Made by a program: the position numbers and the translations under genes. Below, in pieces: positions 1-8,147 of a stretch of 32,839 bases of DNA. The stretch's first letter is position 1. Every line of letters begins with the position of its first letter. Source of the stretch: Patescibacteria group bacterium. GTDB taxonomy: Bacteria; Patescibacteriota; Patescibacteriia; JAHIZJ01. The stretch covers positions 1 through 32,839 of the forward strand of contig JAQTMH010000005.1 in the NCBI GenBank assembly GCA_028714495.1. The letters are read 5' to 3'. The notes below the pieces were generated by a model. It saw nothing but the letters and a program-made list of their open reading frames with translations, searched no databases and was not told the DNA's origin.

Positions 1-1061
1 GTGAAATAGCTCAAAATTTCAGGGCGGTCTTTATTGATCAAATTTTGCCGTTCAAAGATGGGGTGAGACGAGCTTATCTGTTTTGTACCCGATATAGTAA
101 TGCGCAAACTGGCTGTCTGGGTTTCGATATTGTAGTTTTCAATGTCAAATTCATACGGATCCTCGCTGGCCAAAGTAAACAGCGTGTTATCAGTCAACGA
201 CTCTCGAACTTTACCCAGGGCGGCTGATTGAACGGCTGTTTCATCATAGCTTAGGGCCACCAGATGAAGTTTTGTGGTGACGGAAAATTTATCCGTGACA
301 GTGCCTGGTTCGACCGAAGCAGTCTCAGAGATGATCTCTTTTTTTACAGTTTGGATTTTGGATTCAGCGTTGTCCGCCAGTAGCTCAGCCTCAAGCGCGT
401 CGAGCGCTTGGTTGTAACACTCGTCAAAAGTTTGAGTTTTAGCTTTTTGGATATCTTCCGCGCTGGCCATTTTAGCGGCGATCGTCCCACCGGTCATGGC
501 GGCAGAACTTTCAGCGTAAATTTTATCCTGAAGTCCGAGCCATAAAGCCGGCAGGGTAAAATGCGCTGGTCCGATCTCACCCGCTTGGCCAGGCTGATCA
601 GCCGTAACCGTTACCTCCACCTGGCCGCCAGCCGGGACGTCAACGCGCTTATCTGTTCGAAACAGCACGCCGGAATCAGATAGTAGTCGAGTACTCGCGA
701 CCAGTGGCTGAGTTTTTGAATAATGGTTGTAAATAATTACCGCGCCCTGAGCTTTGGCTGGAGCTTCTGACTGAGTTGTTAAGTCAGTGAATTCCTTAGT
801 CAGTTCATAGTTTTTTTCGAGGACTAAGCCAATCGTCGCGGTCTGAAGCTGTTCTTGACCTTCGGTTTTACCCACGACCTCAATTAATGTACTGGTGGTA
901 TACGGCTTTTTAACAATGGTTACATCTATGACAGTTTTAGAAAATGAGAAATAGGCGATTAAGATCACTATCGCCACGGTGCTAATGCCAAAAACCGTAA
1001 TAATCGTGCGATAATAACGTTGAATAATCGTCTTTCTTTTGACGGCTCTTCTTTTAGCCAT
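1..1061 (-). CDS. Baseplate-J-like membrane-anchored envelope protein (partial, C-terminus off the window)
   Basis: The reading frame is open from an ATG at 1061 down to base 1 with no stop, so about 353 N-terminal residues are seen. The N-terminus is very basic (MAKRRAVKRK) and is followed by one hydrophobic segment at about residues 22-42, which suggests a cytoplasmic tail, one membrane pass and a large outside domain. The outside part contains a stretch around GAVIIYN, VPAGGQVEVTV and GEIGPAHFTL, followed by a Gly-rich AAMTGG turn. This resembles the Baseplate_J-like domain that annotation pipelines report in CPR bacteria. The gene starts 4 bp after the dnaE stop, so the two are probably co-transcribed. 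In phages baseplate J belongs to the tail. Here the membrane anchor and the housekeeping neighbours argue for an envelope protein. The function is unknown, and the family name rests on recalled sequence style. Confidence 0.6.
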   Translation of the reverse strand, partial: MAKRRAVKRKTIIQRYYRTIITVFGISTVAIVILIAYFSFSKTVIDVTIVKKPYTTSTLIEVVGKTEGQEQLQTATIGLVLEKNYELTKEFTDLTTQSEAPAKAQGAVIIYNHYSKTQPLVASTRLLSDSGVLFRTDKRVDVPAGGQVEVTVTADQPGQAGEIGPAHFTLPALWLGLQDKIYAESSAAMTGGTIAAKMASAEDIQKAKTQTFDECYNQALDALEAELLADNAESKIQTVKKEIISETASVEPGTVTDKFSVTTKLHLVALSYDETAVQSAALGKVRESLTDNTLFTLASEDPYEFDIENYNIETQTASLRITISGTKQISSSHPIFERQNLINKDRPEILSYF

Positions 1062-1065
1062 AGGT

Positions 1066-4000
1066 TTATTGTAATTTTACCCTATTTTCGCCGATAAGAG
1101 AAGCAATCTCCTGAACCAAGATGGCTGAATGATCGACTGACAGGCTGGTTTTGATATATCGTTGTCCCTGATGATTTGAGATGGCTAAGTATACCGGGAT
1201 CGCGCCAGGGTGTTTGCTGATGACATTCTTTAAATTGTCGTAAAGGTCGCGCTTAGCTTTATCAGGGACATAAATAAGAAAATGAGGGCCGGCTGATGAA
1301 TCATTTTTAGAGGAAGGCCCGAGGTGGGAAAATCGATTAATGGTCGTTTCGGCATTTTCAAGCGTTAATTCGACGGCCTCTTCAACTATGATTTTTCGTT
1401 CGTCGTCTTTATCGGATATCCGGCCTTTAATGGCTACGGCGCCACCTTCCTGCCAAAGAGACGGATTTTGCTGGAGGATGCTGGGAAAAACCAGTGCTTC
1501 AATTGAACCGCTGGAGTCTTCTATTTTGACAAAGATCATCGGTTCGTGAGTCCGGGTCAGTATTTTATGGAGGTTGGTAATAATCCCCGCGATTACCAGA
1601 TGGCGTCGGATCGGCACCTGTCCGATATCGGAAAGCGAGGTAATCGACTGACCTATTTTATCCTGGTATTCCTTAAAAGGATGTTCGGTAATGTAAAGGC
1701 CCAAAAGCGCTTTTTCCCAGGCCAAGAGCTGTTCTTTCGTGGCGGGATCGGTTTTTTTGAGCCTAAGTTTCGGGGTATTGTCGATTGGGGCTACGCGGAA
1801 AAAATTAATTTGACCCACGGAACTTTCCTTAGCCGAAAAGCGAGCGTAGCTGAGGAGCAATTCGATGTTTTCCAAAAGTTCATTGCGTTCGCCAAAACGA
1901 TCGAGGGCGCCGCATTTGATCAGGCTTTCAACAGATTTTTTATTTAAATCCTTGCTATGGACGCGGCTCAAAAAATCTTCGAGGCTTAAATACGGCCCGT
2001 GCGCCTTCCTTTCCTCAATCAGGATATCTACGATATTGGTCCCGATGTTTTTTATCGCTCTCAAGCCGAAGCGGATGGTCGGCGTCAGGGCGATCGGTTT
2101 GGGCACCACGGCAAAGCTGGCAAAACTCTCATTGATATCAGGCGGGAGCACGCTAATGCCCATTTTTTCACATTCGTCGACTTCGACCGAGATGCGGTCA
2201 ATATTTTCTTCGTCCGAGGATAAAAGGGCGGCCATGAATTCCTCGGGGTAATTAGCCTTAAAAAAAGCAGTTTGGTAGGCGATCATGGCATAGCAGGCGC
2301 CATGGGAGCGGTTAAAACCATATCGGGCAAAGGGCTCGATAAATTGAAATATCTTTTCAGCCGTGACCTTGGCAATTTTGTTATTGACGCAGCCGTCGAT
2401 AAATTTCTGCTTTTGCTCGTTAAGCAGCTTGGCGATTTTTTTACCCACCGCTTTGCGCAAAACATCGGCCTCGGCCAGGGTAAAACCCGCCAGTGACTGG
2501 GCGATCTGCATTATTTGCTCCTGGTAGACCGCCACGCCGTAGGTTTTTTCGAGAATTGGCTTCAGTTTAGGATGGAGATATTCGGTTTTCTTCAAGCCAT
2601 GTTTTCCGGCGATAAAATCGGGGATCAGTTCCATCGGGCCGGGACGATAAAGCGAGACCATGGCGATAATGTCTTCCAGGCTGGTCGGCTCGAGTTGTTT
2701 TAAATAACGCTTCATGCCCGAACTTTCCAATTGGAAGACGCCGGTAGTTTGAGCCCTTTTTAATAAACTGAAGGTTTTATTGTCATCGAGCGGTAACGTG
2801 TCTAGATCAATTTTTTTGTTTCTGGTCTTTTGAATAATCTTAATTGCCTGTTGTAAAATGGTGAGGTTTTTCAGGCCCAGGAAATCCATTTTAAGCAGGC
2901 CCAGATCTTCAATAGCGTGAAGTGAATACTGGGTGATGATTGTTTGGTCATCCTGGCTCGCGTATTGAACCGGGACGTAGTGATCCAGAGAATCCTGCGT
3001 GATAACAATACCGCAGGCATGGGTTGAGGCGTGGCGAGCAACGCCCTCCAGCTTCTTGGCGTTTTCGATCAAATCGCGCCCTTCCTCGTCGTTTTCGTAT
3101 ATTTCTTTCAACTCGCTAATTTTAGAAATCGCGTCAGTTAAACTGGAGAACATCGGGATAAGCTTGGCCACTCGATCGCAATACGTATAGCTTAAACCCA
3201 GGGCGCGACCGACATCGCGGATGGCCGCGCGGGCGGCCATCGTCCCAAACGTAATTATTTGCGCGACATGGTCTTTGCCGTATTTTTCTTCAACGTATTG
3301 AATTACCTCATCCCGCCGGTTATCGGCGAAATCAACGTCAATATCAGGCATGGAAATTCGCTCTGGGTTCAAAAAACGTTCAAACAGCAATTCATAGGTC
3401 AGTGGATCGAGGTTTGTGATGTTGGTTAAATAGGAAATAATTGATCCGGCCGCTGAACCGCGTCCGGGTCCGACCACTATTCCTTTTTGCTTGGCCCAAT
3501 TGATAAAATCCTGAACAATCAGAAAATATGGCGCGAAACCGGTCTTGGCTATCACTGACAGCTCGAAACGCATTCGTTCAATAATTGTTTTTTCTTGATC
3601 GCCCTTAATTTTGCCAGCGTCAGTAATATTGTAACGGCGTTTTAAGCCTTCGGCGCAAAGTTCTTCCAAATATTGATCGGGGGTTTTTCCTTCGGGTAAG
3701 TGGAAATAAGGCAGCGTGATTTTTCCAAGCTCCAGTTCTAAATTACACGCCTGGGCCACCTTAATCGTATTGCCCAAAACATCGAGATGTCCGGGAAAGG
3801 CGCTCGCCATTCTTTCGGCCGACTTGAAGGAATAGTCGTCTGACAGGTAGGAAAGTCTATTTTGGTCGCTTTTTTTCCTTTTAGTTTGTATGCAAAGCAG
3901 GATGTCTTGAGCTTCAGCATCGGCCGTTTCCAGATAGTGGACATCGTTTGTCGCTACCACCGGTACGTTTAGTTTCTGGCTTAATTGAAAAACGCGCTCA

Positions 4001-4560
4001 TTAACGTCTTTCTGGTAATTAATATTCGGGTGGTCTTGAACTTCAAGATAAAAATTATCCGGTCCGAAAACCGACCGATACTTTTCTATCATCTCCTCGG
4101 CCTTGGCCAGATTATTCGTAATAATGTGGTTGGCTAATTCGCCCTGAAGACAGGCCGTCAAGGCGATTAAACCTTCGTGGTGTTCCTGAAGTAAATCAAA
4201 ATCAATCCGAGGTTTTCGGTAGAAGCCCTCGAGATGGGCTTTAGTAGTTAGACGAACCAGATTTTGATACCCAGTTTGATTTTTGGCCAGAAGCACTAAA
4301 TGATATGGTTTCTCGTCAATTTTTGGCCTTTTTTGAAGACGACTATAACGAGCGACGTAGGCTTCAACCCCGATGATTGGTTTGATGCCCTCCTTCTTGG
4401 CTTTTTGATAAAATTCTATCGCTCCATGCATAACACCGTGGTCAGTTATGGCCACGGCGGACATTCCTTCCTGTTTAACTTTGGCTATCAGTTCATCGAT
4501 TTTTGGCAAACCGTCAAGAAGGCTGTAGTGAGTATGGACGTGGAGATGGACAAAGTCCAT
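1066..4560 (-). CDS. dnaE: DNA polymerase III subunit alpha
   Basis: This is the replicative polymerase catalytic subunit, 1164 aa, close to the E. coli DnaE length of 1160. An N-terminal PHP domain spans about residues 1-280 and keeps metal-ligand motifs: HLHVHTHYS at 5-13, TDHG at 39-42, GVEAY at 64-68 and DVHYLE near 206-211. The polymerase core follows, with GPGRGSAAGS at 364-373 and PDIDVDF at 405-411, giving catalytic Asp406 and Asp408. The third Asp is in KMDFLGL at Asp559. A C-terminal OB-fold begins near LVIAGIITNL. The PHP metal-site residues look intact, unlike the degenerate E. coli domain, so intrinsic 3'-5' exonuclease activity is possible but unproven. The gene lies 15 bp after a small membrane-protein gene and 4 bp before the baseplate-J-like gene. 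No intein or truncation is seen. Confidence 0.97.
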   Translation of the reverse strand: MDFVHLHVHTHYSLLDGLPKIDELIAKVKQEGMSAVAITDHGVMHGAIEFYQKAKKEGIKPIIGVEAYVARYSRLQKRPKIDEKPYHLVLLAKNQTGYQNLVRLTTKAHLEGFYRKPRIDFDLLQEHHEGLIALTACLQGELANHIITNNLAKAEEMIEKYRSVFGPDNFYLEVQDHPNINYQKDVNERVFQLSQKLNVPVVATNDVHYLETADAEAQDILLCIQTKRKKSDQNRLSYLSDDYSFKSAERMASAFPGHLDVLGNTIKVAQACNLELELGKITLPYFHLPEGKTPDQYLEELCAEGLKRRYNITDAGKIKGDQEKTIIERMRFELSVIAKTGFAPYFLIVQDFINWAKQKGIVVGPGRGSAAGSIISYLTNITNLDPLTYELLFERFLNPERISMPDIDVDFADNRRDEVIQYVEEKYGKDHVAQIITFGTMAARAAIRDVGRALGLSYTYCDRVAKLIPMFSSLTDAISKISELKEIYENDEEGRDLIENAKKLEGVARHASTHACGIVITQDSLDHYVPVQYASQDDQTIITQYSLHAIEDLGLLKMDFLGLKNLTILQQAIKIIQKTRNKKIDLDTLPLDDNKTFSLLKRAQTTGVFQLESSGMKRYLKQLEPTSLEDIIAMVSLYRPGPMELIPDFIAGKHGLKKTEYLHPKLKPILEKTYGVAVYQEQIMQIAQSLAGFTLAEADVLRKAVGKKIAKLLNEQKQKFIDGCVNNKIAKVTAEKIFQFIEPFARYGFNRSHGACYAMIAYQTAFFKANYPEEFMAALLSSDEENIDRISVEVDECEKMGISVLPPDINESFASFAVVPKPIALTPTIRFGLRAIKNIGTNIVDILIEERKAHGPYLSLEDFLSRVHSKDLNKKSVESLIKCGALDRFGERNELLENIELLLSYARFSAKESSVGQINFFRVAPIDNTPKLRLKKTDPATKEQLLAWEKALLGLYITEHPFKEYQDKIGQSITSLSDIGQVPIRRHLVIAGIITNLHKILTRTHEPMIFVKIEDSSGSIEALVFPSILQQNPSLWQEGGAVAIKGRISDKDDERKIIVEEAVELTLENAETTINRFSHLGPSSKNDSSAGPHFLIYVPDKAKRDLYDNLKNVISKHPGAIPVYLAISNHQGQRYIKTSLSVDHSAILVQEIASLIGENRVKLQ

Positions 4561-4575
4561 AATTAAATCATGAGC

Positions 4576-4872
4576 TTATTTTTTCTTCGAGTTGGTATTT
4601 TTTTTATCCTTCTTTTTTTTAATATAGTCAACCACGGTACTTACGCCGTTTATCAAAGACAAGAACGCGCCCGGAGATTGCCCCACCTTATCCTTGATCG
4701 CTTTTAATGTTTCTTCCAGTGATTTAACCAGGCTCTGTACGTCTTGGACAATTTTACGCGAGGTGCCGATGATTGAAATTAAATAGTAAAGAAGCCAGCA
4801 TACGAAAATAGTGAAAATAGTCACGGCCGCTGCCAGCACAAGGTTTAAGACGTCTTTTGATGTTTCGAACAT
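4576..4872 (-). CDS. Small single-pass membrane protein of unknown function
   Basis: This 98-residue protein has one long hydrophobic helix at about residues 10-37 (LVLAAAVTIFTIFVCWLLYY and on). An amphipathic, heptad-like segment of charged and aliphatic residues follows at about 40-65. The tail ends in a Lys-rich stretch (KKKKDKKNTNSKKK) suited to contact with acidic lipids or nucleic acid. It is the first gene of the dnaE operon. A clear ribosome binding site, GAAAGGAAA, lies 6 bp before the ATG. The layout (N-terminal membrane helix, coiled-coil-like region) recalls DUF948-type proteins, but I cannot assign a family. The function is unknown. Confidence 0.7.
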   Translation of the reverse strand: MFETSKDVLNLVLAAAVTIFTIFVCWLLYYLISIIGTSRKIVQDVQSLVKSLEETLKAIKDKVGQSPGAFLSLINGVSTVVDYIKKKKDKKNTNSKKK

Positions 4873-4937
4873 ACAAATTTCCTTTCTCGGGCATTTGGCG
4901 GGCCGCCCGGTTTATTATCAATAAAATGGCAGTTGAG

Positions 4938-4966
4938 ATTATACCATAAATATCATTTGTTGAAAA
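4938..4966 (-). promoter_or_regulatory. Promoter for the small membrane protein-dnaE operon
   Basis: On the minus strand a perfect TATAAT (complement of 4938-4943) is preceded by TGG, giving an extended -10. With 17-bp spacing the -35 is TTTTCA (complement of 4961-4966), 4 of 6 to consensus. Transcription would start near 4931, leaving a leader of about 59 nt before the ATG at 4872. Its -35 overlaps that of the divergent promoter at 4957-4985. Confidence 0.7.
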
Positions 4967-4985
4967 ATTGGAAGTTTGCTAAACT
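4957..4985 (+). promoter_or_regulatory. Divergent promoter for the 4992 gene-rodA pair, probably leaderless
   Basis: TTGTTG (4957-4962), 17 bp, then TAAACT (4980-4985) with an upstream TG at 4977-4978 making an extended -10. Only 6 bp separate the -10 from the ATG at 4992. Normal spacing puts the start site on or beside the A of the start codon, and there is no Shine-Dalgarno sequence. Confidence 0.5.
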
Positions 4986-4991
4986 GATCAT

Positions 4992-5837
4992 ATGGTCAAT
5001 GACGAAAATAAGCAATTTAGCGACCGTCAGCTGTCGTTCAGCTACTGGTATTTGGGCCACAAATTATTGCTGAAGCGTATTTTTTTAGGCGTCTTTCTAG
5101 TACTGAATCTAGCGCTTTATCTTAATGTCTTTATTTTCCTAGTTCCTTATGTTGCCGGATTATCAAAATCTTCAGACTGGGCCAGTAGTCTAATCAGCCA
5201 AAGTGTTGACTGGAAGAAGGCGAAGCAATCGATCCGTCCCAATGAAATAGTCACGATAAAAACCGAGGCAATTAAGGCTGGCCCAGGAAATTATACGGTT
5301 TTGGCCTGGTTGAAAAATCCAAATAAAGAATGGTACGCCAAAGAATTGAGATATAAAATTATTTTTGCCGACCAAAAATCAGACGAATTGCAAACCTTTA
5401 TTCTACCGGGCGAAGAGAAGCTGGTTTATGATCAAAACTTCCGAACCACGGATTCCGAGGCTCTGACCGAAGCGATAAAAATAACGATATTAGATACGGA
5501 CTGGGAGATGGTCAATGAATCGTCGGAATATCAATTACCAAAATTTGTGGCTAACAATATCACCATCCAAAATTTAACGGAACAATTGACAAAAACCAGA
5601 GTGACGGCTAATCTGAGCAATAATAGTTTGTCCGGTTTTCGGAAAACAATTGTTACTGCCTTGATTGTCTCGAACGAAAAAACCTTAGCCGTAAACAGCA
5701 CAACCCTACAGGATTTCGAATTATTAGAGACAAAATCGATTGATATCCGTTTTAATGAAACTTTTCCTAATACCGCTGAAGCTGTGCTGTATGTTTCCTC
5801 CGATAATATCGATACGGAAAACCTTTTGAATATATAG
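4992..5837 (+). CDS. Membrane-anchored protein of unknown function upstream of rodA
   Basis: This 281-residue protein starts with about 27 polar residues, then one strong hydrophobic helix at about 28-53 (FLGVFLVLNLALYLNVFIFL and on). The remainder is predominantly beta-like and soluble, probably outside the membrane. Two segments look like Ig-like or fibronectin-type strands (VTIKTEAIKAGPGNYTVLAWLKNPN and a later TRVTANLSNNSLSGFRKTIV region), as in DUF-type surface adaptors. I do not recognise the family. It is followed 30 bp later by rodA and shares its promoter, which makes an elongation or envelope role plausible but unproven. Leu/Ile/Lys-rich composition matches the neighbours. Confidence 0.7.
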   Translation: MVNDENKQFSDRQLSFSYWYLGHKLLLKRIFLGVFLVLNLALYLNVFIFLVPYVAGLSKSSDWASSLISQSVDWKKAKQSIRPNEIVTIKTEAIKAGPGNYTVLAWLKNPNKEWYAKELRYKIIFADQKSDELQTFILPGEEKLVYDQNFRTTDSEALTEAIKITILDTDWEMVNESSEYQLPKFVANNITIQNLTEQLTKTRVTANLSNNSLSGFRKTIVTALIVSNEKTLAVNSTTLQDFELLETKSIDIRFNETFPNTAEAVLYVSSDNIDTENLLNI

Positions 5838-5867
5838 GTCGAGGATTAAAACGGTGCCGATAAAAAG

Positions 5868-6980
5868 ATGAACCGATACATCTTGCATTTCAAAAAATTC
5901 GACTGGCTGATTGTTACCCTGACCCTTTTGCTCGTAAGCTTAGGGCTTTTGTCAATTTATAGCACTTCAGGCATTTCGAACGAGTCGGGATTATCCGTTT
6001 TTTGGAAACAATGCCTATTCGTCTTGATCGGTCTTATCCTTATGTTGGGAGTTAGTTCGGTTGACTATCGTTCTTTTCGCTCCTACGCGAATATTTTTTA
6101 CGTAATTGGTTTTTTATTGCTTGGGGTAGTCTTGATATTTGGCACGCAAATACGCGGCACGACTGGATGGATTTATATTTTTGGTTTTAGTTTCCAGCCG
6201 GTCGAATTAGTAAAATTATTCTTAATTATAATGCTAGCGCGTTATTTTTCCAGACCGGGTGAAAATGTCCATCGACCCAAGCACATTATGATTAGTGGAT
6301 TAATCGCGCTGGTCTATATTATCATGGTGTTTTTACAGCCGGATTTTGGATCGGCTTTGATTTACTTTCTCATCTGGGTTACCTTAATATTTCTTCTGAA
6401 TATTAAGCGTTCATATATAATTACGATACTATTGATAATTCTAATTATCGGGAGTATCGGGTGGTTGGGGCTGAAAGATTATCAAAAGGAACGCCTGGCC
6501 ACGTTTGTTAATCCAAACCGTGACACTCTAAAAACTGGATATAATATTACCCAGTCGATTATCTCAATCGGTTCAGGCAAGATCTGGGGCAGGGGATTGG
6601 GTTCGGGTTCGCAGAGTCAATTAAAGTTTCTGCCAGAGCAGCAAAATGATTTTATTTTCGCGGTAATAGCGGAAGAGCTTGGATTTGTCGGAGCCAGTCT
6701 CGTTATAATATTTTTTGGAGTTTTATTTTATCGTTTATTAAAGATTGCCCGGTCTTCACCCGATGATTTTTCATTGTTTTCCGTCAGTGGAATAATAATC
6801 ATGATATATTTACAAATGCTGGTTAATATCAGTATGAATATGGGATTAGTGCCGGTCGTGGGGATCCCTCTGCCATTTGTCAGCGCCGGCGGGAGCTCTT
6901 TGATAACAAATTTTATTGCCCTAGGTTTTATCCAAAGTATTATTGTTCATCGGCCGGTCATGATCAGACGATCAATCTAG
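5868..6980 (+). CDS. rodA: Rod-shape peptidoglycan glycosyltransferase RodA (SEDS family)
   Basis: RodA polymerises lipid II into glycan strands during side-wall growth. The protein is 370 aa, the same length as E. coli RodA, and shows about ten membrane helices. SEDS motifs are visible: IYSTSG at 30-35, FQPVELVKL at 109-117 and QPDFGSA at 157-163. The strongly diagnostic FLPEQQNDFIF ends with Asp261, matching catalytic Asp262 of E. coli RodA. A VSAGGSSL segment lies near the C-terminus. The sequence after that Asp (AVIAEELGFVGA) favours RodA over FtsW. A mreB homologue lies about 21 kb downstream, so a rod elongation machine is likely. It is co-transcribed with the preceding membrane protein. 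Confidence 0.93.
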   Translation: MNRYILHFKKFDWLIVTLTLLLVSLGLLSIYSTSGISNESGLSVFWKQCLFVLIGLILMLGVSSVDYRSFRSYANIFYVIGFLLLGVVLIFGTQIRGTTGWIYIFGFSFQPVELVKLFLIIMLARYFSRPGENVHRPKHIMISGLIALVYIIMVFLQPDFGSALIYFLIWVTLIFLLNIKRSYIITILLIILIIGSIGWLGLKDYQKERLATFVNPNRDTLKTGYNITQSIISIGSGKIWGRGLGSGSQSQLKFLPEQQNDFIFAVIAEELGFVGASLVIIFFGVLFYRLLKIARSSPDDFSLFSVSGIIIMIYLQMLVNISMNMGLVPVVGIPLPFVSAGGSSLITNFIALGFIQSIIVHRPVMIRRSI

Positions 6981-7010
6981 GGTAAAAAAATGGAAAAAAT
7001 ATACTAATGG

Positions 7011-7038
7011 TTGACTTTATCTGTAAATTTGATATAAT
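7011..7038 (+). promoter_or_regulatory. Near-consensus sigma-70-type promoter for the zinc-ribbon/L25/DUF3048 operon
   Basis: TTGACT (7011-7016), a 16-bp spacer, and a perfect TATAAT (7033-7038). The start site should fall near 7045, leaving a leader of about 24 nt that is AT-rich and has no Shine-Dalgarno sequence before the ATG at 7069. Confidence 0.85.
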
Positions 7039-7068
7039 ATAACTGCGAAAAACACATTTTATATTTAT

Positions 7069-7422
7069 ATGAAGCCAGAAAACAAATATCCAATATTTTC
7101 AGGCGAAAGCATTAGGCTGGTGTCTTATTGTCCATTATGTAACGCCCAATATAACCCTTTATCCGCTAAAATACTGGAAGAAAGAGATGACGCGCATCTA
7201 ATTCACATTCAATGCCGGAAGTGCGGATCATCGATTGTGGCGCTGGTATTGGCCAGTGGGGTGGGGATAAGTTCAGTTGGATTAATTACCGATTTATCGG
7301 GTGACGACGCGTTACGTTTTAAAAACAATCCTACAATATCCAGCGATGACATATTGCAGCTATACGATTTTTTGCAAAAAGACGTCGATATAATTAAACA
7401 TCTCTCCCTTAATATTTCTTAA
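7069..7422 (+). CDS. Small zinc-ribbon protein of unknown function
   Basis: This 117-residue protein carries two CxxC pairs, CPLC at 21-24 and CRKC at 49-52, separated by 24 residues. This is the pattern of a treble-clef or zinc-ribbon knuckle. A hydrophobic Gly/Val/Ala stretch (SSIVALVLASGVGISSVGLI) follows, then an acidic C-terminal helix region (ISSDDILQLYDFLQKD). It is the first gene behind a strong promoter and lies 6 bp before the L25 gene, so it is made together with a ribosomal protein. Nucleic-acid or protein binding through the zinc site is a reasonable guess. I cannot name a family. Confidence 0.75.
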   Translation: MKPENKYPIFSGESIRLVSYCPLCNAQYNPLSAKILEERDDAHLIHIQCRKCGSSIVALVLASGVGISSVGLITDLSGDDALRFKNNPTISSDDILQLYDFLQKDVDIIKHLSLNIS

Positions 7423-7428
7423 ACGATT

Positions 7429-8136
7429 ATGCCAGCATTATCCCTTCAGGCGGATGCCCGGAAAGTTTTAGGTAAAAGCGTGAATAAATTGAGACATGAC
7501 GGTAAAATACCCGGTGTTTTGTACGGTTCACGCGTTAAGACTAAGCCGATTCAATTAAACTACCAGGAATTCGAAAAGCTTTACGCCGAGGCGGGTGAGT
7601 CGAGCCTGGTTGATTTGAGCATTGATAAGTCGAAACCGGTCAAGGTGATAATTCACTCAGTTAGCCGACATCCGTTAACCGGTAAATTCGAGCATGTTGA
7701 TTTTTACCAAGTTGATTTAAAGAAAAAAATCACAGCTGAAATTATTTTAAATTTTGTCGGTGAATCAGTGGCGGTTAAAGAACTTGGCGGGGTCTTGGTA
7801 AAAAGCCTGGACCGGGTAAAGGTTGAATGTCTGCCCAGCGATTTAATTCACGAGATAGATATTGATATTAGCCGCTTGAAAACATATGAAGACATTATTC
7901 ACGTGAAGGACATTGTTGTTCCGCCAGGAATTACCTTATTGGAAGATGTTGAAGAACCCGTTGCCTTAGTAAAACCGCCGCGAAGCGAAGCTGAGCTTGA
8001 GGCTCTTGACCAGACAGTTGAAGAAAAAGTTGAAGAAGTTGAAGTCGTCAAGGAAGCGCCAAAGGAAGAAGGAGAAGAGGCGGAAGTCCCAGAAGCTGAA
8101 ACTAAAAAAGCCGAAAGCAAAGACGAAAAGAAGTAA
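7429..8136 (+). CDS. rplY: 50S ribosomal protein bL25 (Ctc form, with long acidic tail)
   Basis: bL25 binds 5S rRNA in the large subunit. The N-terminal L25 domain is recognisable in LQADARKVLGKSVNKLRHDG and IPGVLYG at about 5-33, then HPLTGKFEHVDFYQVDL near 84-100. The second beta domain of the Ctc/TL5 form covers about 103-190 and includes VSPSDL-like VECLPSDLIHEIDIDIS. From about residue 195 the chain becomes a low-complexity Glu/Lys/Val/Ala tail of roughly 40 residues. Such tails are common in this form and vary between species. It sits between the zinc-ribbon gene and the DUF3048 pair, with 6-bp and 11-bp gaps. Confidence 0.93.
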   Translation: MPALSLQADARKVLGKSVNKLRHDGKIPGVLYGSRVKTKPIQLNYQEFEKLYAEAGESSLVDLSIDKSKPVKVIIHSVSRHPLTGKFEHVDFYQVDLKKKITAEIILNFVGESVAVKELGGVLVKSLDRVKVECLPSDLIHEIDIDISRLKTYEDIIHVKDIVVPPGITLLEDVEEPVALVKPPRSEAELEALDQTVEEKVEEVEVVKEAPKEEGEEAEVPEAETKKAESKDEKK

Positions 8137-8147
8137 ATATTATATCT

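Noticed and set aside
1-1061. Baseplate-J-like gene as evidence of a prophage or contractile tail
   Set aside because: There are no other phage genes, the protein has a membrane anchor, and it is in the dnaE operon.
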